A DNA stretch of 64,000 bases from Juglans regia (lineage: Eukaryota; Streptophyta; Magnoliopsida; Fagales; Juglandaceae). The stretch's first letter is position 1. The number at the start of each line of letters is the position of its first letter. The DNA is taken from the NCBI RefSeq assembly GCF_001411555.2, contig NC_049902.1, forward strand, positions 10,051,985 through 10,115,984, written 5' to 3'. Made by a program: the position numbers and the translations under genes. Positions 1 through 10,685 of the stretch are shown here, piece after piece. The notes below the pieces were generated by a model. The model worked only from the letters and a program-made list of their open reading frames with translations. It was not told the DNA's origin and did no database searches.

Positions 1-1893
1 GAGCAACATTTAGAAGGTGCTGGTGTTTACGCTCCGTAACGCCATTTTGTTGAGGAGTTTCAACACAAGTACATTCATGAATGATGCCGTGATCCCAAAG
101 ATAATTTTGAAATTGATGGAAGAGAAATTCTTGTCCATTATCAGTTCGAATGATTTTAACAGTGATGTTAAATTGATTTTGGACAAGAGCAAAAAAATCC
201 GTTAAATGGGTATAAGTTTCGGATTTAAAATGCATGAGATATATCCAAGTAGTGCGAGAAAACTCATCAACAATTGTGAGAAAGTAATGAGCCCTACACA
301 GAGAATAAGTATGATAGCTACCCCAAATATCACAAAAAACACGACTAAAAGGAGAAACAATTTTATTAGTAGAAAGAGAAAAGGCAATATGGTGTGCTTA
401 GAACGAGTACAAATGTTGCAATCAGAAGTAATACAAGGAGAATTAAAAAGACAAGAAATAGTAAAACTAGAAGGATGACCTAGACGTTGATGCCATAAAA
501 TCTTATTAACGGTGGGTTGTGCAGCAAATGCAAGAGGAGGATTAGGTCGATACACATAGAGTCCATTGCAAAGATCACCCACTCCAATCGGTCTCATCAA
601 TTGTGGGTTTTAAAATAGACAAGTGTTAGAAGAAAATAAGATGACACAAGAAGTTTGAAGGGTGAGTTGGGAAATAGATAAAGATTAAAGGAGAAAGTGG
701 GGACATAATAGACATTGGACAATGTAAGAAAAGGGGAGAGAATACAAGTCCCAATGCCTTTGACACGGACATCGTCTCCAGTGGAGAGCCGAACACAGTG
801 ACTAGAGTGCTCAAATTGGCAAAGTAATCTCGCTGGTGACAAATGTGATGGCTTGCACCACTGTCCACCACCCAATGGTGGTCCCGATTAAAGAGAGGAG
901 CAGAGAAGGGGGAGGGGAGAGAAAATATTTCCAACAAAATGAGCAGACGAAATCAAAGGAGAAGAAGTTGCCGGTATGAGCAAGGAGAGAAATTTCTGAT
1001 AGAGCTTCGGTGAGAGACTAGGGACAGGACTTGACGCCAAGGTGGTGGTGGTAGCTTGGTTTGCAGTCGGTGGGGGTTGGCCAAGAATCGAAGGTCGCGG
1101 CTTGGATCGTGGTTTCCGACCAGGTGGGTAACACACGACGGTCCATCATCGTTTGCGACTATGACCCTCCTTCTCGCAGATCGTGCACTTAAAGACTAAT
1201 TTTGGGCATCCAGAGGTGCAAATAGCTTCGGATGGGGTGGTGTGAAGGTGGAGCAACCGTTGTTGTTCTTCTTGGAAGAGAATAGAGAAGACCTTGTTGA
1301 TGGAGGGGAGATGATCTATGGCTAAGATCTGTGTGCAAAGTGGTGCGAAATAGTCATTGAGGCCAAGAAGAAATTGGAAGACTCTCTCATCTTCAGCTTG
1401 CTGTTGCATATCCTTGAGGTTGGTGCTACTTTGAAGATGTCCAAGTTCATCCCAAATTTGTTTAATTTGGTTATTATAGTCATAGACTGAGTTGGTGATT
1501 TGTTCCAAGGAAGAGAGGGCTTGTTTGAGGTGATAGATTCTGTTGTTGTTGCCATGGCAGAAGTGAGAAGATAAGTTGACCCATACAACACAGGGTTGGT
1601 ATGGTACTCAAGAAAATTTACAATGGATGATCTGATGGAGTTAAGGATCCAGGTAAGAACCATGTCTTTGGTTTGGTTCCATTGAGGGTAGTCGGGTGAA
1701 GTGGGATCAGGAGGGATGAGGGTGCCATCAACGAAGCTTAATTTATTTTTTGCATTTAGTGCCCGTGTCATGGCTTTTTTTCATTTGGGAAATTGTAACC
1801 AATAAGGAGACCATTGAAGAGGATGAGGCTTGGAGAATCTGATGGGTGAAGGAGATAGGGTGAGGAGAAGCGTGGGTTGGATTTGGTGGCCAT
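1..1893 (-). pseudogene. Ty1/copia gag-pol remnant, cut by the left edge
   Basis: Read on the minus strand from about 1893 down to 1, this is the first half of a Ty1/copia polyprotein. In order: a copia-type gag start (about 1893-1150, with the block ALNAKNKLSFVDGT), gag/nucleocapsid sequence ending near a CTICEKEGH knuckle, a protease with WVVDSGASHHIC (about 870), a GAG-pre-integrase motif WHQRLGHPSS (about 500), and an integrase core with DNGQEF and TPQQNGV near 50-140. The frame changes several times, including at an A-run near 1770 just before the ALNAKNK block, so no single protein can be made. Reverse transcriptase and RNase H would lie beyond the left edge. Family assignment rests on these motifs and their order. 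Confidence 0.88.
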
Positions 1894-1918
1894 ATGGGTA
1901 GGGTTTAGGGATCGATTA

Positions 1919-2141
1919 GGCTAATACCATGTTAAAACTAAGAGAAGAGAAGATAATTGTATTGAATCTGTTTATATTTCTGTGTATAGAGTTACAAATA
2001 AATAGACTTACAAGAGACAAGTATGGAAACATATACATATGGTGAGCTAATTGGGCTAATTCCTAGAATAAAGGCAATTGTTGATTTTCTGGAGACTAAA
2101 TATATGGGAATAGAAATAGCTATCAATAATGCATAGCATCC

Positions 2142-2181
<40 letters not shown>

Positions 2182-2185
2182 TATA
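1919..2185 (-). mobile_element. 5' LTR and primer-binding site of the left copia remnant
   Basis: On the minus strand the gag remnant is preceded by TGGTATTAGCC (1919-1929), a close match to the initiator-Met tRNA primer-binding site used by plant copia elements. It directly abuts GTTTTAACA, the expected LTR end, so the LTR starts at 1930 in window coordinates. The outer boundary is uncertain: sequence typical of an LTR continues to about 2130-2185 and merges with a CT/CA microsatellite. The other LTR lies outside the window, so neither a target-site duplication nor an age can be worked out. Confidence 0.6.
2141..2182. repeat. (CT)n(CA)n microsatellite
   Basis: A run of about ten CT units passes straight into about nine CA units and a short TA run. 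It lies at the outer end of the left copia LTR. No coding or regulatory role is visible. Confidence 0.95.
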
Positions 2186-2325
2186 TACTAGTTATGGTGC
2201 AATGTGCAAAACACGTTTTTCTAGTTGAGAAAAAAATATTGTGAGAATACTATGTTTAAGCAATAAGTAAAGACTGTATGAAGATGCATAATAATTACAT
2301 TCTATTTGTGGAAGGAAAAAATTAG

Positions 2326-2545
2326 GAGTGGTTTGGATTCAGAGATGAATTGAGATGATTTGTGAATAGTAGAATAAAAGTTAAATTTTTTATTATATTT
2401 TGTGTGAAAATTTAGAAAAGTTATTTTGAGATTTGAAAAAGTTGAATTGTTTATTATATTTTATGTAAAAATTTAGAAAAATTGTAATGGTGAGATGAAA
2501 TGAGTTTAGTTGAGGTGGATTTTGAATGCAGTTTAGCAAAAGAAG
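2326..2545. mobile_element. MITE-like element, TTTGGAT / TGAGATGA family, copy 1
   Basis: A roughly 220-bp AT-rich segment begins GGTTTGGATTCAGAGATGA and carries the family's inner blocks (GAATTGTTTATTATATTTT and TGAGATGAAATGAG). Related copies lie near 19,245, 19,566, 32,030, 35,570, 48,820, 49,010 and 59,032, some inverted. It has no coding capacity. Edges are judged by comparing copies and are good to about 15 bp; no clear target duplication was found. Confidence 0.6.
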
Positions 2546-3477
2546 CAATACATAAGCACTAAGCAATAGGGGCAAAGACGTAATTTTTAGAAAAAACCCA
2601 ATGATCAGGACAAAATGGAAAATGATAAATGTAGAGGGATAAAATTGGAAACAAAATTTGGAGAAAATTATTGTTCATACTTCATACACGGTTACACAAC
2701 AGCTAGAGGCAACTAAACAGCGTCAAATATGTAAATTTATCAATAAATTTAAAGGACAAAAATGTAAATTTTCAAATAAAAGAAAAGCAACGATAAGGAT
2801 AAAAAGGAAAAAACAAGAATAAAGAGGGACAAACTGAGAAAACAAAATTTGGATCTGTAGATTGCTGCATAGGCGCTTTTATTCATAAAATATATATTAT
2901 ATTATATTATATTATATTATATTATATTATATTATATTATATATCCCATATATCTATATATCTATATGGAAGCTAGGGACAATGGTACTTTGCTGTATTT
3001 TTACGTACTTACGGGGTTTTCAAAGAGAAATTAATGCAAGTAAAATCGTATTCTCATGGATAAAATAGGTAATTAGAGATGCATGCAGGTACTTGAGTAG
3101 AATAGTTTCGAACTTTTATTTGAGAAAAGCTTTATTTTTCCTACTAATTATTAATTATTAATTGTTTTTTTATTTTATTTTAATGTTTATGCTTTGAGTT
3201 TTCTGAAATTAAGCAGTAAATCAAAATGCAAGGATAACTTGCCATGAAAAAAGTCGAAGATACGTGAATGATTTGTGGCGAAAATAAGCATCCCTACAAC
3301 CCCGTAGGGTTGAAAGCCATGCATCGTCCCTATTTGTCACCAAAACTCAATGTTCCTTTCCTTCCTGCTGACTCATCATATCGAGCAAGCTTTATAAGTT
3401 TCCTACTTGTAACGATGTGATAAGGTCTATTAATTCCAATGTACTACAAGGTTATCACACAAATTGCCAATGGCTTC
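2546..3477. other. Gene-free AT-rich stretch with a TATAT microsatellite
   Basis: No ORF, RNA gene or transposon end could be supported here. It contains a pentamer-like (ATTAT)n run at about 2895-2942, followed by short TATATCTATA repeats. The remainder is unique-looking AT-rich DNA. Confidence 0.6.
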
Positions 3478-3718
3478 ATTATATATAGGGATGTAATTAG
3501 TTCAGTTCGGTTTAATTTTATATATATTTTAGAATCGAATTAGTATACACCGATTTTAAAAATTTAAGAACTGATATTGGACAAACTCATTACCGAAACT
3601 AGAACTTCTGATTTTTTCAATTTCATTCGGTCCAGTCTGAGTTTTCTAGTTTTACAAATTATCTATATTAGTAATAATATGATGTTTACATATACTAAAC
3701 TATTAGTATATTTATATT

Positions 3719-3827
3719 CACTACAACACAATTGCTTTTTAGTGACGGTTGGGAAATTGTGACAGTCCCTAGACCGTCACTAAAAGGTATTTTCTGTGAC
3801 AGATTTTGGAAACCGTCACTAAAGATA
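3719..3827. repeat. CACTA left inverted end with GTGACGGTT subterminal repeats
   Basis: CACTACAACA at the very tip is followed by alternating GTGACGGTT and ACCGTCACTAAA copies (3741, 3772, 3815) that form short inverted pairs. The same motifs recur next to the right end. In CACTA elements such subterminal repeats are protein-binding sites for transposition. Confidence 0.85.
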
Positions 3828-3842
3828 GAATGAGATTTTTTT

Positions 3843-4022
3843 ACATTCGAACGTATGAGAAATATGCGTTCGAACGTCACATATACGTTCGAACGTTATG
3901 TCTGTTTACGTTGGAACGTAAAATGTTTTGGCGCAACCGTTCGAATGTTATTAATTTTACGTTCGAACGTAAAATGTTTGCACCAATGTTCGAACGTTAA
4001 GTAATAACATTCAAACGTTCAT
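3843..4022. repeat. ACGTTCGAACGT palindrome cluster 1 (left subterminal)
   Basis: About eight exact or near copies of the palindrome ACGTTCGAACGT lie in 180 bp, several with one changed base. The cluster lies directly inside the terminal repeats and before the 3' end of the opposite-strand ORF. Confidence 0.85.
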
Positions 4023-4323
4023 TGTAAATTTAAATTAAATGACTTTAATTTAAAAATTATGTGATTTTTATTGTGCATAATTTGTGAACAAGTCTAAAAA
4101 ATTGAATTGTATATATTTATATATACACACTTTGTAATATATAAATATATATTATTGATTTATATATATTTGAAATGCAGTGATTTAGTATTAAAGTTGA
4201 AAATTATAACATCAAAGAAGATTAAAAATTGAAATGAAAAAACGATAAAAATATTCCATAATATTTTTCGTTACAAATATTAAAAATAAAATACAAAAAT
4301 TGATAGAACGTAGTAAACAACAG

Positions 4324-5508
4324 TCAGATGATAACGTTATCCGCAAAAGTCGAACTCCGTACTTCCTCAGTCAAGGTATCAACCTTGTCGTTGAGGATAG
4401 TTACACGATGGGTGAGTTCGGCAACAGACGCCGATATAGCCTCGAGCGATCGATCGATCTTATGATCAATATGCGCAGTCAGCTGTGAGATGACCGCATC
4501 AACCCAAGCAGGCCGCACATCTCCTGCAGATGTACTCGGCGTATGCTGACTACTACTCCCGACATGACCTGGCTCAGGCTGCGTCGGAGGAACTAGATCC
4601 TCTACAGGGGGTGGCTGACGTCCCCTCGCCTGTCCAATGCTACGCCGATGCGTGGTCATGTCGAGGGGGCTCATCTGATCTTTGACCCGCTCCTCTGGCT
4701 GGGTCGGCACTCCCCGTGCAAGTAATAGTCGGCTGATGAGGACACCATATGGGAGATTATCCGTGGAGACGATGCTCGCCTCGTAACGGATCCTCTCAAA
4801 AATGTGCAGTGGCAAATCTATAGGATCTCCACGTGCCACTCGTATCAAAAATTGTGCCCGAAGCCGACTAAATGTGGTTTTATGAGCCACAGGATCGACA
4901 TTTGTTGCAACAATAAGGTGCAACATGCGGAAGAAATGCAGCAGATGGTTCTGGTTGAAGGCGTTCTTCCGCTCGATCTGCATGCGATCCCTCCCGGTGA
5001 GGATGTAGAAATCTTCGTCTCGGTCATCATCCCGAGCCTCGACGCCAGTATCCTCAGCCTCTGACTGGCCTGCATCATCGGCTGATGCTGGCTCACATCC
5101 CCGGCCAGTAGATGATGCAGAAGTGCCTACATCCTCACGGGGTGTTGAGTGTGTAAATGTCTGAGCACCTCGATGAATCCCGAGGTGCTCGCCGATGACA
5201 TCTGCCGATACCTCAATGGAAACACCGCGTACAGTCACGGTGTGAGAGGATGCATCCGGAGGCATGTCACACATCCCCATATAGAATTCTTGAACCATTG
5301 AGGGGTATACCTTCCCCCTCAATGTGCAGATATTTCCCCAGCCTCTACTGAGGAAAACATCTCTTAGGTTCGTCTGCTGCCAACAGAGTTCGTCGAACTC
5401 ATTAATTAAGACCTCTCTCTCTACCATAACAGTACGAGCTCCGATACGGGCAGTGTCCGATGTGGCTCCTTCCCTCCCTCGTTTTCGTGTATGCAGTGGA
5501 AGAGCCAT
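4324..5508 (-). CDS. Opposite-strand 394-aa protein of the CACTA element, plant transposon-protein-like
   Basis: An intronless 394-codon ORF reads against the two transposase genes. Residues about 30-115 (RGWGNICTLRG, VYPSMVQEFYMGM, VTVRGVSIEVS, IGEHLGI) resemble the conserved N-terminal block of the 'putative plant transposon protein' family seen in many plant-repeat-encoded proteins; that assignment is by memory of the motif pattern. The middle (about 120-175) is acidic and low-complexity. Residues about 180-270 form a mostly helical region, and about 350-390 has a heptad-like pattern suggesting a coiled coil. It shows no transposase, protease or zinc-finger motif. Base composition is clearly more GC-rich than its surroundings. 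The start codon is the first ATG after an in-frame break and is followed by a basic stretch (TRKRGREG). Palindrome cluster 2 lies just upstream. Its role in the element is unknown. Confidence 0.7.
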   Translation of the reverse strand: MALPLHTRKRGREGATSDTARIGARTVMVEREVLINEFDELCWQQTNLRDVFLSRGWGNICTLRGKVYPSMVQEFYMGMCDMPPDASSHTVTVRGVSIEVSADVIGEHLGIHRGAQTFTHSTPREDVGTSASSTGRGCEPASADDAGQSEAEDTGVEARDDDRDEDFYILTGRDRMQIERKNAFNQNHLLHFFRMLHLIVATNVDPVAHKTTFSRLRAQFLIRVARGDPIDLPLHIFERIRYEASIVSTDNLPYGVLISRLLLARGVPTQPEERVKDQMSPLDMTTHRRSIGQARGRQPPPVEDLVPPTQPEPGHVGSSSQHTPSTSAGDVRPAWVDAVISQLTAHIDHKIDRSLEAISASVAELTHRVTILNDKVDTLTEEVRSSTFADNVII

Positions 5509-5586
5509 ATCTTGAAAATAGAAAAGGAAAAAAAAATTATTTACAATAATGCATTTTTTTGTATTAATTTTAAGATGCTCTGCATT

Positions 5587-6045
5587 AACGTTCGAACGTT
5601 TTATCTTTAACGTTCGAACGTTAAAGATAAAAACGTTCGGACGTTAATTTATACGTTCGCACGTAAAATAATGTAAATAAATTTACGTTCAAACGTAAAA
5701 CAAATACGTTCGAATGTACAGATGTACGTTCGAACATAAGCAGTAAACAAATACGTTCGAATTTAAGTTCGAACGTATTTGTTTTACGTGTGAACGTAAA
5801 TATGAACGTCCGAACGTCGAAGCATGAATAATATAGAAAATCACTACGTTCGGATGTTATAATTAAACGTCCGACCGTATGTGATTTACGTGCGAAAGTA
5901 AATATTCACGTTCGAATGTATGTCGTTTAATAATATTCACGTCCGAATGTAAGACAATTAACGTTCGAACGTGAAAGCCGTAACGGCTCTGTAATTTAAA
6001 CGTCGTACGTTTGAATGTCTTGGTGAAACGTTTGAACGTTTCGAC
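5587..6045. repeat. ACGTTCGAACGT palindrome cluster 2, upstream of the opposite-strand ORF
   Basis: This is one of the two longest clusters: over 15 exact or one-mismatch copies of the 12-14-bp palindrome (for example AACGTTCGAACGTT at 5587-5600), spaced unevenly by about 15-40 bp. It occupies the presumed promoter of the opposite-strand ORF at 4324-5508. Binding by the element's own TNPA-like protein is a reasonable guess. Confidence 0.85.
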
Positions 6046-6381
6046 GCAGAATGGCTGAGTCGACTCAGCCATTATTGAAATCTCGAAAATTTCTCTACAA
6101 GGGTCTAAATGCCGAAATGTCACCATGTAAATGAAGTATACACTTCAAGAAACATTTCTACGGTGACTATTCGGCCAATGACTGGCCGTGGTGGCCGGAA
6201 AATGAAGTTGAAAATCTGGTAATATTTATCCGGTTTTAAACCAAACTCAATCCAAATGTCAATCTAAATCTCAATAAAATACATGTTATTTGCATAAAAG
6301 ATGAATGCCTACCTTTTAGTGACGGCGGCGTGGCGGCAAAGAACGGAGAAGACGATGGATACGGGCAGGGAAATGCGTTTC

Positions 6382-6448
6382 GACGTTCGGTTTTGGCCTT
6401 ATATACACATAACGTTCGAACGTACTTATTATTACGTTCGAACGTTTG
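6382..6448. repeat. ACGTTCGAACGT palindrome cluster 3 (short)
   Basis: A GACGTTCGG half-site is followed by two full copies (6411 and 6434). The cluster lies between a GGCGGCGTGGCGG-containing stretch and the long AT-rich interior. Confidence 0.75.
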
Positions 6449-6604
6449 TCAATTTAATTTCTAAAATTTTATCTATAATATATTATATTATAAATGTTTA
6501 AGTTATATATTAGGATGTTATATAATATTATTGACAATTAGATTATTGGTTTTTTTGTGAGTGCTTCTTATATTTATAAAATTTAGCAATATGTTTATAC
6601 ATGT

Positions 6605-6745
6605 TATTAGGGCTGAGCACCGACACTTTCGGAGTCGGAGGGCCCAACCTCCGACTCCGACTCCGACTTTGTCGGAGGTCGAATCCGACCTCCGACTCCG
6701 ACTCCGACTTGTCGGAGCGGAGTCCGAGCGGAGTCGGATTTTTTT
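6605..6745 (+). repeat. TCCGAC-rich cassette with TTAGGGCTGAGC head, copy 1
   Basis: A GC-rich island about 140 bp long inside AT-rich DNA. It starts TTAGGGCTGAGC and consists of repeated CCGACT / GTCGGAG hexamers in both orientations, so it can fold on itself. A second copy, inverted, lies at 31,043-31,210. Both adjoin long AT-rich arrays. It may be the end of a non-autonomous transposon (the head resembles hAT tips), but no matching second end was found. Frames open across it are low-complexity and unlikely to be genes. Confidence 0.6.
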
Positions 6746-6959
6746 ATTATTTTTTTTTATCTTTTTTAACTTCATATTTGACCCACTTTTTTTTTAAAAA
6801 AAAAATTGTGAGCTTTTAAATTTCAATTTTCTCAACATTACAATCTAAATTAATTAAACTTTTGATTATAACAAAAAATACAACTAAATAAAACAAGTAA
6901 CATAATAACATGCATTCAAAAATTAAAAAGAAAGTCCTATTGCAATAGAAACGACGCCG

Positions 6960-8770
6960 TATTGTATAGTAGTATACTAACTAATATAAATCTATTTTAT
7001 ATATTATATATATATGAAAATTTATAAAAAAAAAATATATGATATATATTATTATATATGAATATTAAAAAAAAGCACCGAAATATTAATAATAAACTAA
7101 TATACTTGATATATATATATATATAAATCTCTAATCTCTTATACTTGATATATATATTAATATATATAAATATTAGTTATACTAATAATTATATTAGTAT
7201 TAGTTATTATTAATACTATATATTATAGTATTATACTAATAGTGATATTAATACTATATCACTATTATAGTGATTAGTATAACTATATTAGTATTAGTTA
7301 TAGTGATTTAGTATAACTATATAATATATTAGTATAAGTTATAATACTATAAGTTATAACTATAGTCTATATTAGTATTAGTATTAGTTATAGCGATTAG
7401 CATAACTATATATTAATATTTGCTATAGTGATTTTAATTTAGTATAACTATATAATAGTATTAGTTATTATTAATACTATAGGTTATAGTATTATACTAA
7501 TAGTGATATTAATACTATATCACTATTATAGTGATTAGTATAACTATATTAGTATTAGTTATAGTGATTTAGTATAACTATATAATATATTAGTATAAGT
7601 TATAATACTATAAGTTATAACTATAGTCTATATTAGTATTAGTATTCGTTATAGCGATTAGCATAACTATATATTAATATTTGCTATAGTGATTTTAATT
7701 TAGTATAACTATATAATAGTATTAGTTATTATTAATACTATATATTATAGTATTATACTAATAGTGATATTAATACTATATCACTATTATAGTGATTAGT
7801 ATAACTATATTAGTATTAGTTATAGTGATTTAGTATAACTATATAATATATTAGTATAAGTTATAACTATAGTCTATATTAGTATTAGTATTAGTTATAG
7901 TGATTAGCATAACTATATATTAATATTTGCTATAGTGATTTTAATTTAGTATAACTATATAATAGTATTAGTATAAATATTATTATATTACACTAGCTAT
8001 ATCACTGATAGTATTAGTATACTAATGTCTAATACTAATATATCACTATAGTTAATAGTATCACATAGTAATATAGTATTAGTAATTAATACTATAGTGC
8101 TTTATATAGTAATTTATATATAGGCTTAAAGTGGTTTACTAATAGTATTAGTATTAGGCCATAAATCTAATTATTATACTAATGTATATTAGAATTACTA
8201 ATATATTTATCAAAATGAATATGTTGAGAATTTATTAGGTCAAAAAATATAATTAATACAAGATATTGTTATATAAAATTGATATGAATAATACTTTAGT
8301 TATTATACATTAGTATTATATGTTATTATAAATTTATAGATTAGTGTTTATCCATTAGTATATGTATTACAATATTACATGTTGATGTTATTATGCATCT
8401 TAGTGTTTATAGTATATTATATATACATTAGTATTACATGCTATTATATTTATACATTAGTAATTTAGAACAACATGGTAGTAATATTGTAAATTTTTAG
8501 TAGTATGATATTTACATATAGGTATGTACTAAACTATTATTAGTAAATTTAGTCTATATATTATAGTATAAATATATTATTTAACTAGTATATTATTGAG
8601 TTTAACTAATTATATAAGATATAGTTGTATAAAATTTAAATAATTAATATATAGAAAAACACATATATAGTAATTTAGAAAAACACATATTTTGTGCATA
8701 ATATATAAATTATATTATGCACAAAATACTATACAATGTAGTATATATATTATACTATAAGTTAAGTATA
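6960..8770. repeat. AT-rich interior of the CACTA element with a ~260-bp tandem repeat
   Basis: About 1.8 kb of almost pure A/T. From about 7201 to 7985 it is a direct tandem array with a period of about 260 bp and nearly three copies (repeat starts at 7201, 7462 and 7722), differing by single bases and by one deletion in the third copy. Each unit contains palindromic TATCACTATTATAGTGATTA. No coding sequence is present. Confidence 0.85.
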
Positions 8771-8781
8771 GTAGGAATCTT

Positions 8782-9222
8782 ACGTTCGAACGTTTGAAGT
8801 TAACGTTCGAACGTTAAACTAAGAGGCGGGAATTTTCCCGCTCGATGTTTAATATCTGTGTGATTATTCAGACGTAAGGACGTTTATACTATACGTTCGA
8901 ACATCAAATCCGTCAACGTTCGAACGTTAGTTAAATTAGTGCGGGAGATTTCCCGCTCAAATATGGTAACACTTTCATGAAATGTACGTTCGGACGTTTA
9001 AGTAGTATGTTCGAACGTTTATCTATAAATCTACGAACGTTCGAACGAAAAATTGTGATACATTCGAACATATATGAGGAAAGTGCGGGAACTTTCCCGC
9101 TAGATTTCATGTTATATCATAAGAAGGGTACGTTCGAACGTGTATTTTAAACGTCCGAACGTTCTGGGCGGGAATAATTTTAGAATTAACGTTCGGACGT
9201 TTAAAGTTAACGTTCGAACGTT
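8782..9222. repeat. ACGTTCGAACGT palindrome cluster 4, before the transposase leader
   Basis: At least ten full or near copies of the palindrome, interleaved with three copies of a second palindrome, GCGGGA-N4-TCCCGC. The cluster ends about 80 bp before a GA-rich stretch that looks like the start of the transposase transcript. Confidence 0.85.
8826..9100. promoter_or_regulatory. Three E2F-like palindromes (GCGGGA-N4-TCCCGC)
   Basis: Three 16-bp palindromes lie at 8826-8841, 8941-8956 and 9085-9100. Each contains TTTCCCGC, the canonical E2F-DP site of plants and animals, on one strand and GCGGGA on the other. They lie inside palindrome cluster 4, upstream of the likely transcript start of the TNP2 gene. 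E2F sites drive expression at entry into S phase, so a link between transposase expression and DNA replication is possible; this is inference from motif and position only. Confidence 0.5.
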
Positions 9223-9299
9223 TAAACTAATAATTTTAGAACTTAATCAGTACGCGCACGGGAGGATGCCCATTATTTCTTCTTCTCCCGTGCGCGCAA

Positions 9300-9303
9300 C
9301 AGA

Positions 9304-9380
<77 letters not shown>

Positions 9381-9427
9381 AGAGTGAGAGAGAGTTGAGT
9401 TAGAGAGTGAGAGAGAGTTGAGTTTTG
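9300..9427 (+). promoter_or_regulatory. GA-repeat leader of the transposase transcript with a splice donor
   Basis: A (GA)n run (about 9311-9378) and diverged GA/GTT repeats are followed by GAGTTTTG|GTAAGAT, a good splice donor at 9427/9428. GA-rich stretches are common in plant core promoters and 5' leaders. A plausible reading is a first non-coding exon here, further leader splicing downstream (an acceptor-like TTTTTTTGAAG at about 9534), and a last leader acceptor TTTTTAG immediately before the TNP2 start codon. No transcript evidence is available. Confidence 0.4.
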
Positions 9428-10224
9428 GTAAGATAATATTTTTATTTATTGTCTTTATTTAAATTTTATGATATTTATAGAATGTGTTTTTGTTATAGAA
9501 TATTTCTAATAAGTTTGTGTTGTATTTTTTTGAAGGATGGCTTGTTTTGGGAAGTTTGAAGATTTTGATTTGTAAGAGGATATTGTGAGTGCTAGGTATA
9601 TTTCTAAACTTTATCAATATGTTGTTGTGATTTGATGTTTACTCTTTATCATATTGTGATTATTGTTTGTATAGTTTGTAAATAGTTTGTGAGTTATTCT
9701 AAATATGTTGTGATATAAATTTGAAATATTGTGTTTATTATTAAAAATATATTGTCATTAGGCTTTGTTTCCCTACATGTTTATTGCTTACTCAAGTTTA
9801 GAAATATGTTAATACATGTGGCATGTTATTTTGTGAATATATTGTGAGTTATTGTGATATGGACTTGAAATATTTAAATTATTATTTGTGAATGATATGA
9901 ATGAATATGTTTACATTGTTACAAATATATTGTCCTTAAGCTTTGTTAATACATATGGCATGTTATTTTAAAGTAACTCTTTTTATCATATTGTGATAAA
10001 AAGTTTGTATAGTTTGTAAATAGTTTGTGAGTTATTTTAAATATGTTGTGATATAAATTTGAAATATTGTGTTTATTATTAGAAATATATTGTCATTAGG
10101 CTTTGTTAATACATGTTTATTGCTTACTCAAGTTTACAAATATGTTAATACATGTGGCATGTTATTTTGTGAATATATTGTGAGTTATTGTGAATATGTT
10201 GTGATATGGATTTGAAAAATTGTG

Positions 10225-10668
10225 ATAATAATATTTGAAATTAAGTAATAACAAATAAAAGTAACTCTTTAAGAATTATAATAATTAAAATTATTGTATA
10301 ACCATTGAAATTTAAGTATGATAATTAAATATTTATAATAATATTTGAAATTAAGTAATAACAAGCATAAAAGTAACTCTTTAAGAATTATAATAATTAA
10401 AATTATTGTATAACCTTGAAATTTAAGTATGATAATTAAATATTTATAATAATATTTGAAATTAAGTAATAACAAGCATAAAAGTAACTCTTTAAGAATT
10501 ATAATAATTAAAATTATAGTATAACCTTTGAAATTTAAGTATGATAATTAAATATTTATAATAATATTTGAAATTAAGTAATAACAAGCATAAAAGTAAC
10601 TCTTTAAGAATTATAATAATTAAAATTATAGTATAACCTTTGAAATTAAGTATAACAATTAAAATTAT
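10225..10668. repeat. ~110-bp tandem repeat, four copies
   Basis: Four direct copies of an AT-rich unit (containing AATATTTGAAATTAAGTAAT and AGTAACTCTTTAAGAATT) start near 10,228, 10,338, 10,447 and 10,560 and differ by only a few bases. It lies within the untranslated leader region of the transposase gene. Confidence 0.85.
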
Positions 10669-10685
10669 ACTTTAAGAATAATGAT

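Noticed and set aside
6518..6819. Frames on both strands across the TCCGAC cassette
   Set aside because: Low-complexity Ser/Asp/Arg repeats open in several frames at once, as expected from a hexamer repeat.
9140..9382. An 80-codon frame ending in Arg-Glu repeats
   Set aside because: It is a translation of the (GA)n run plus palindrome sequence; no conserved protein part.
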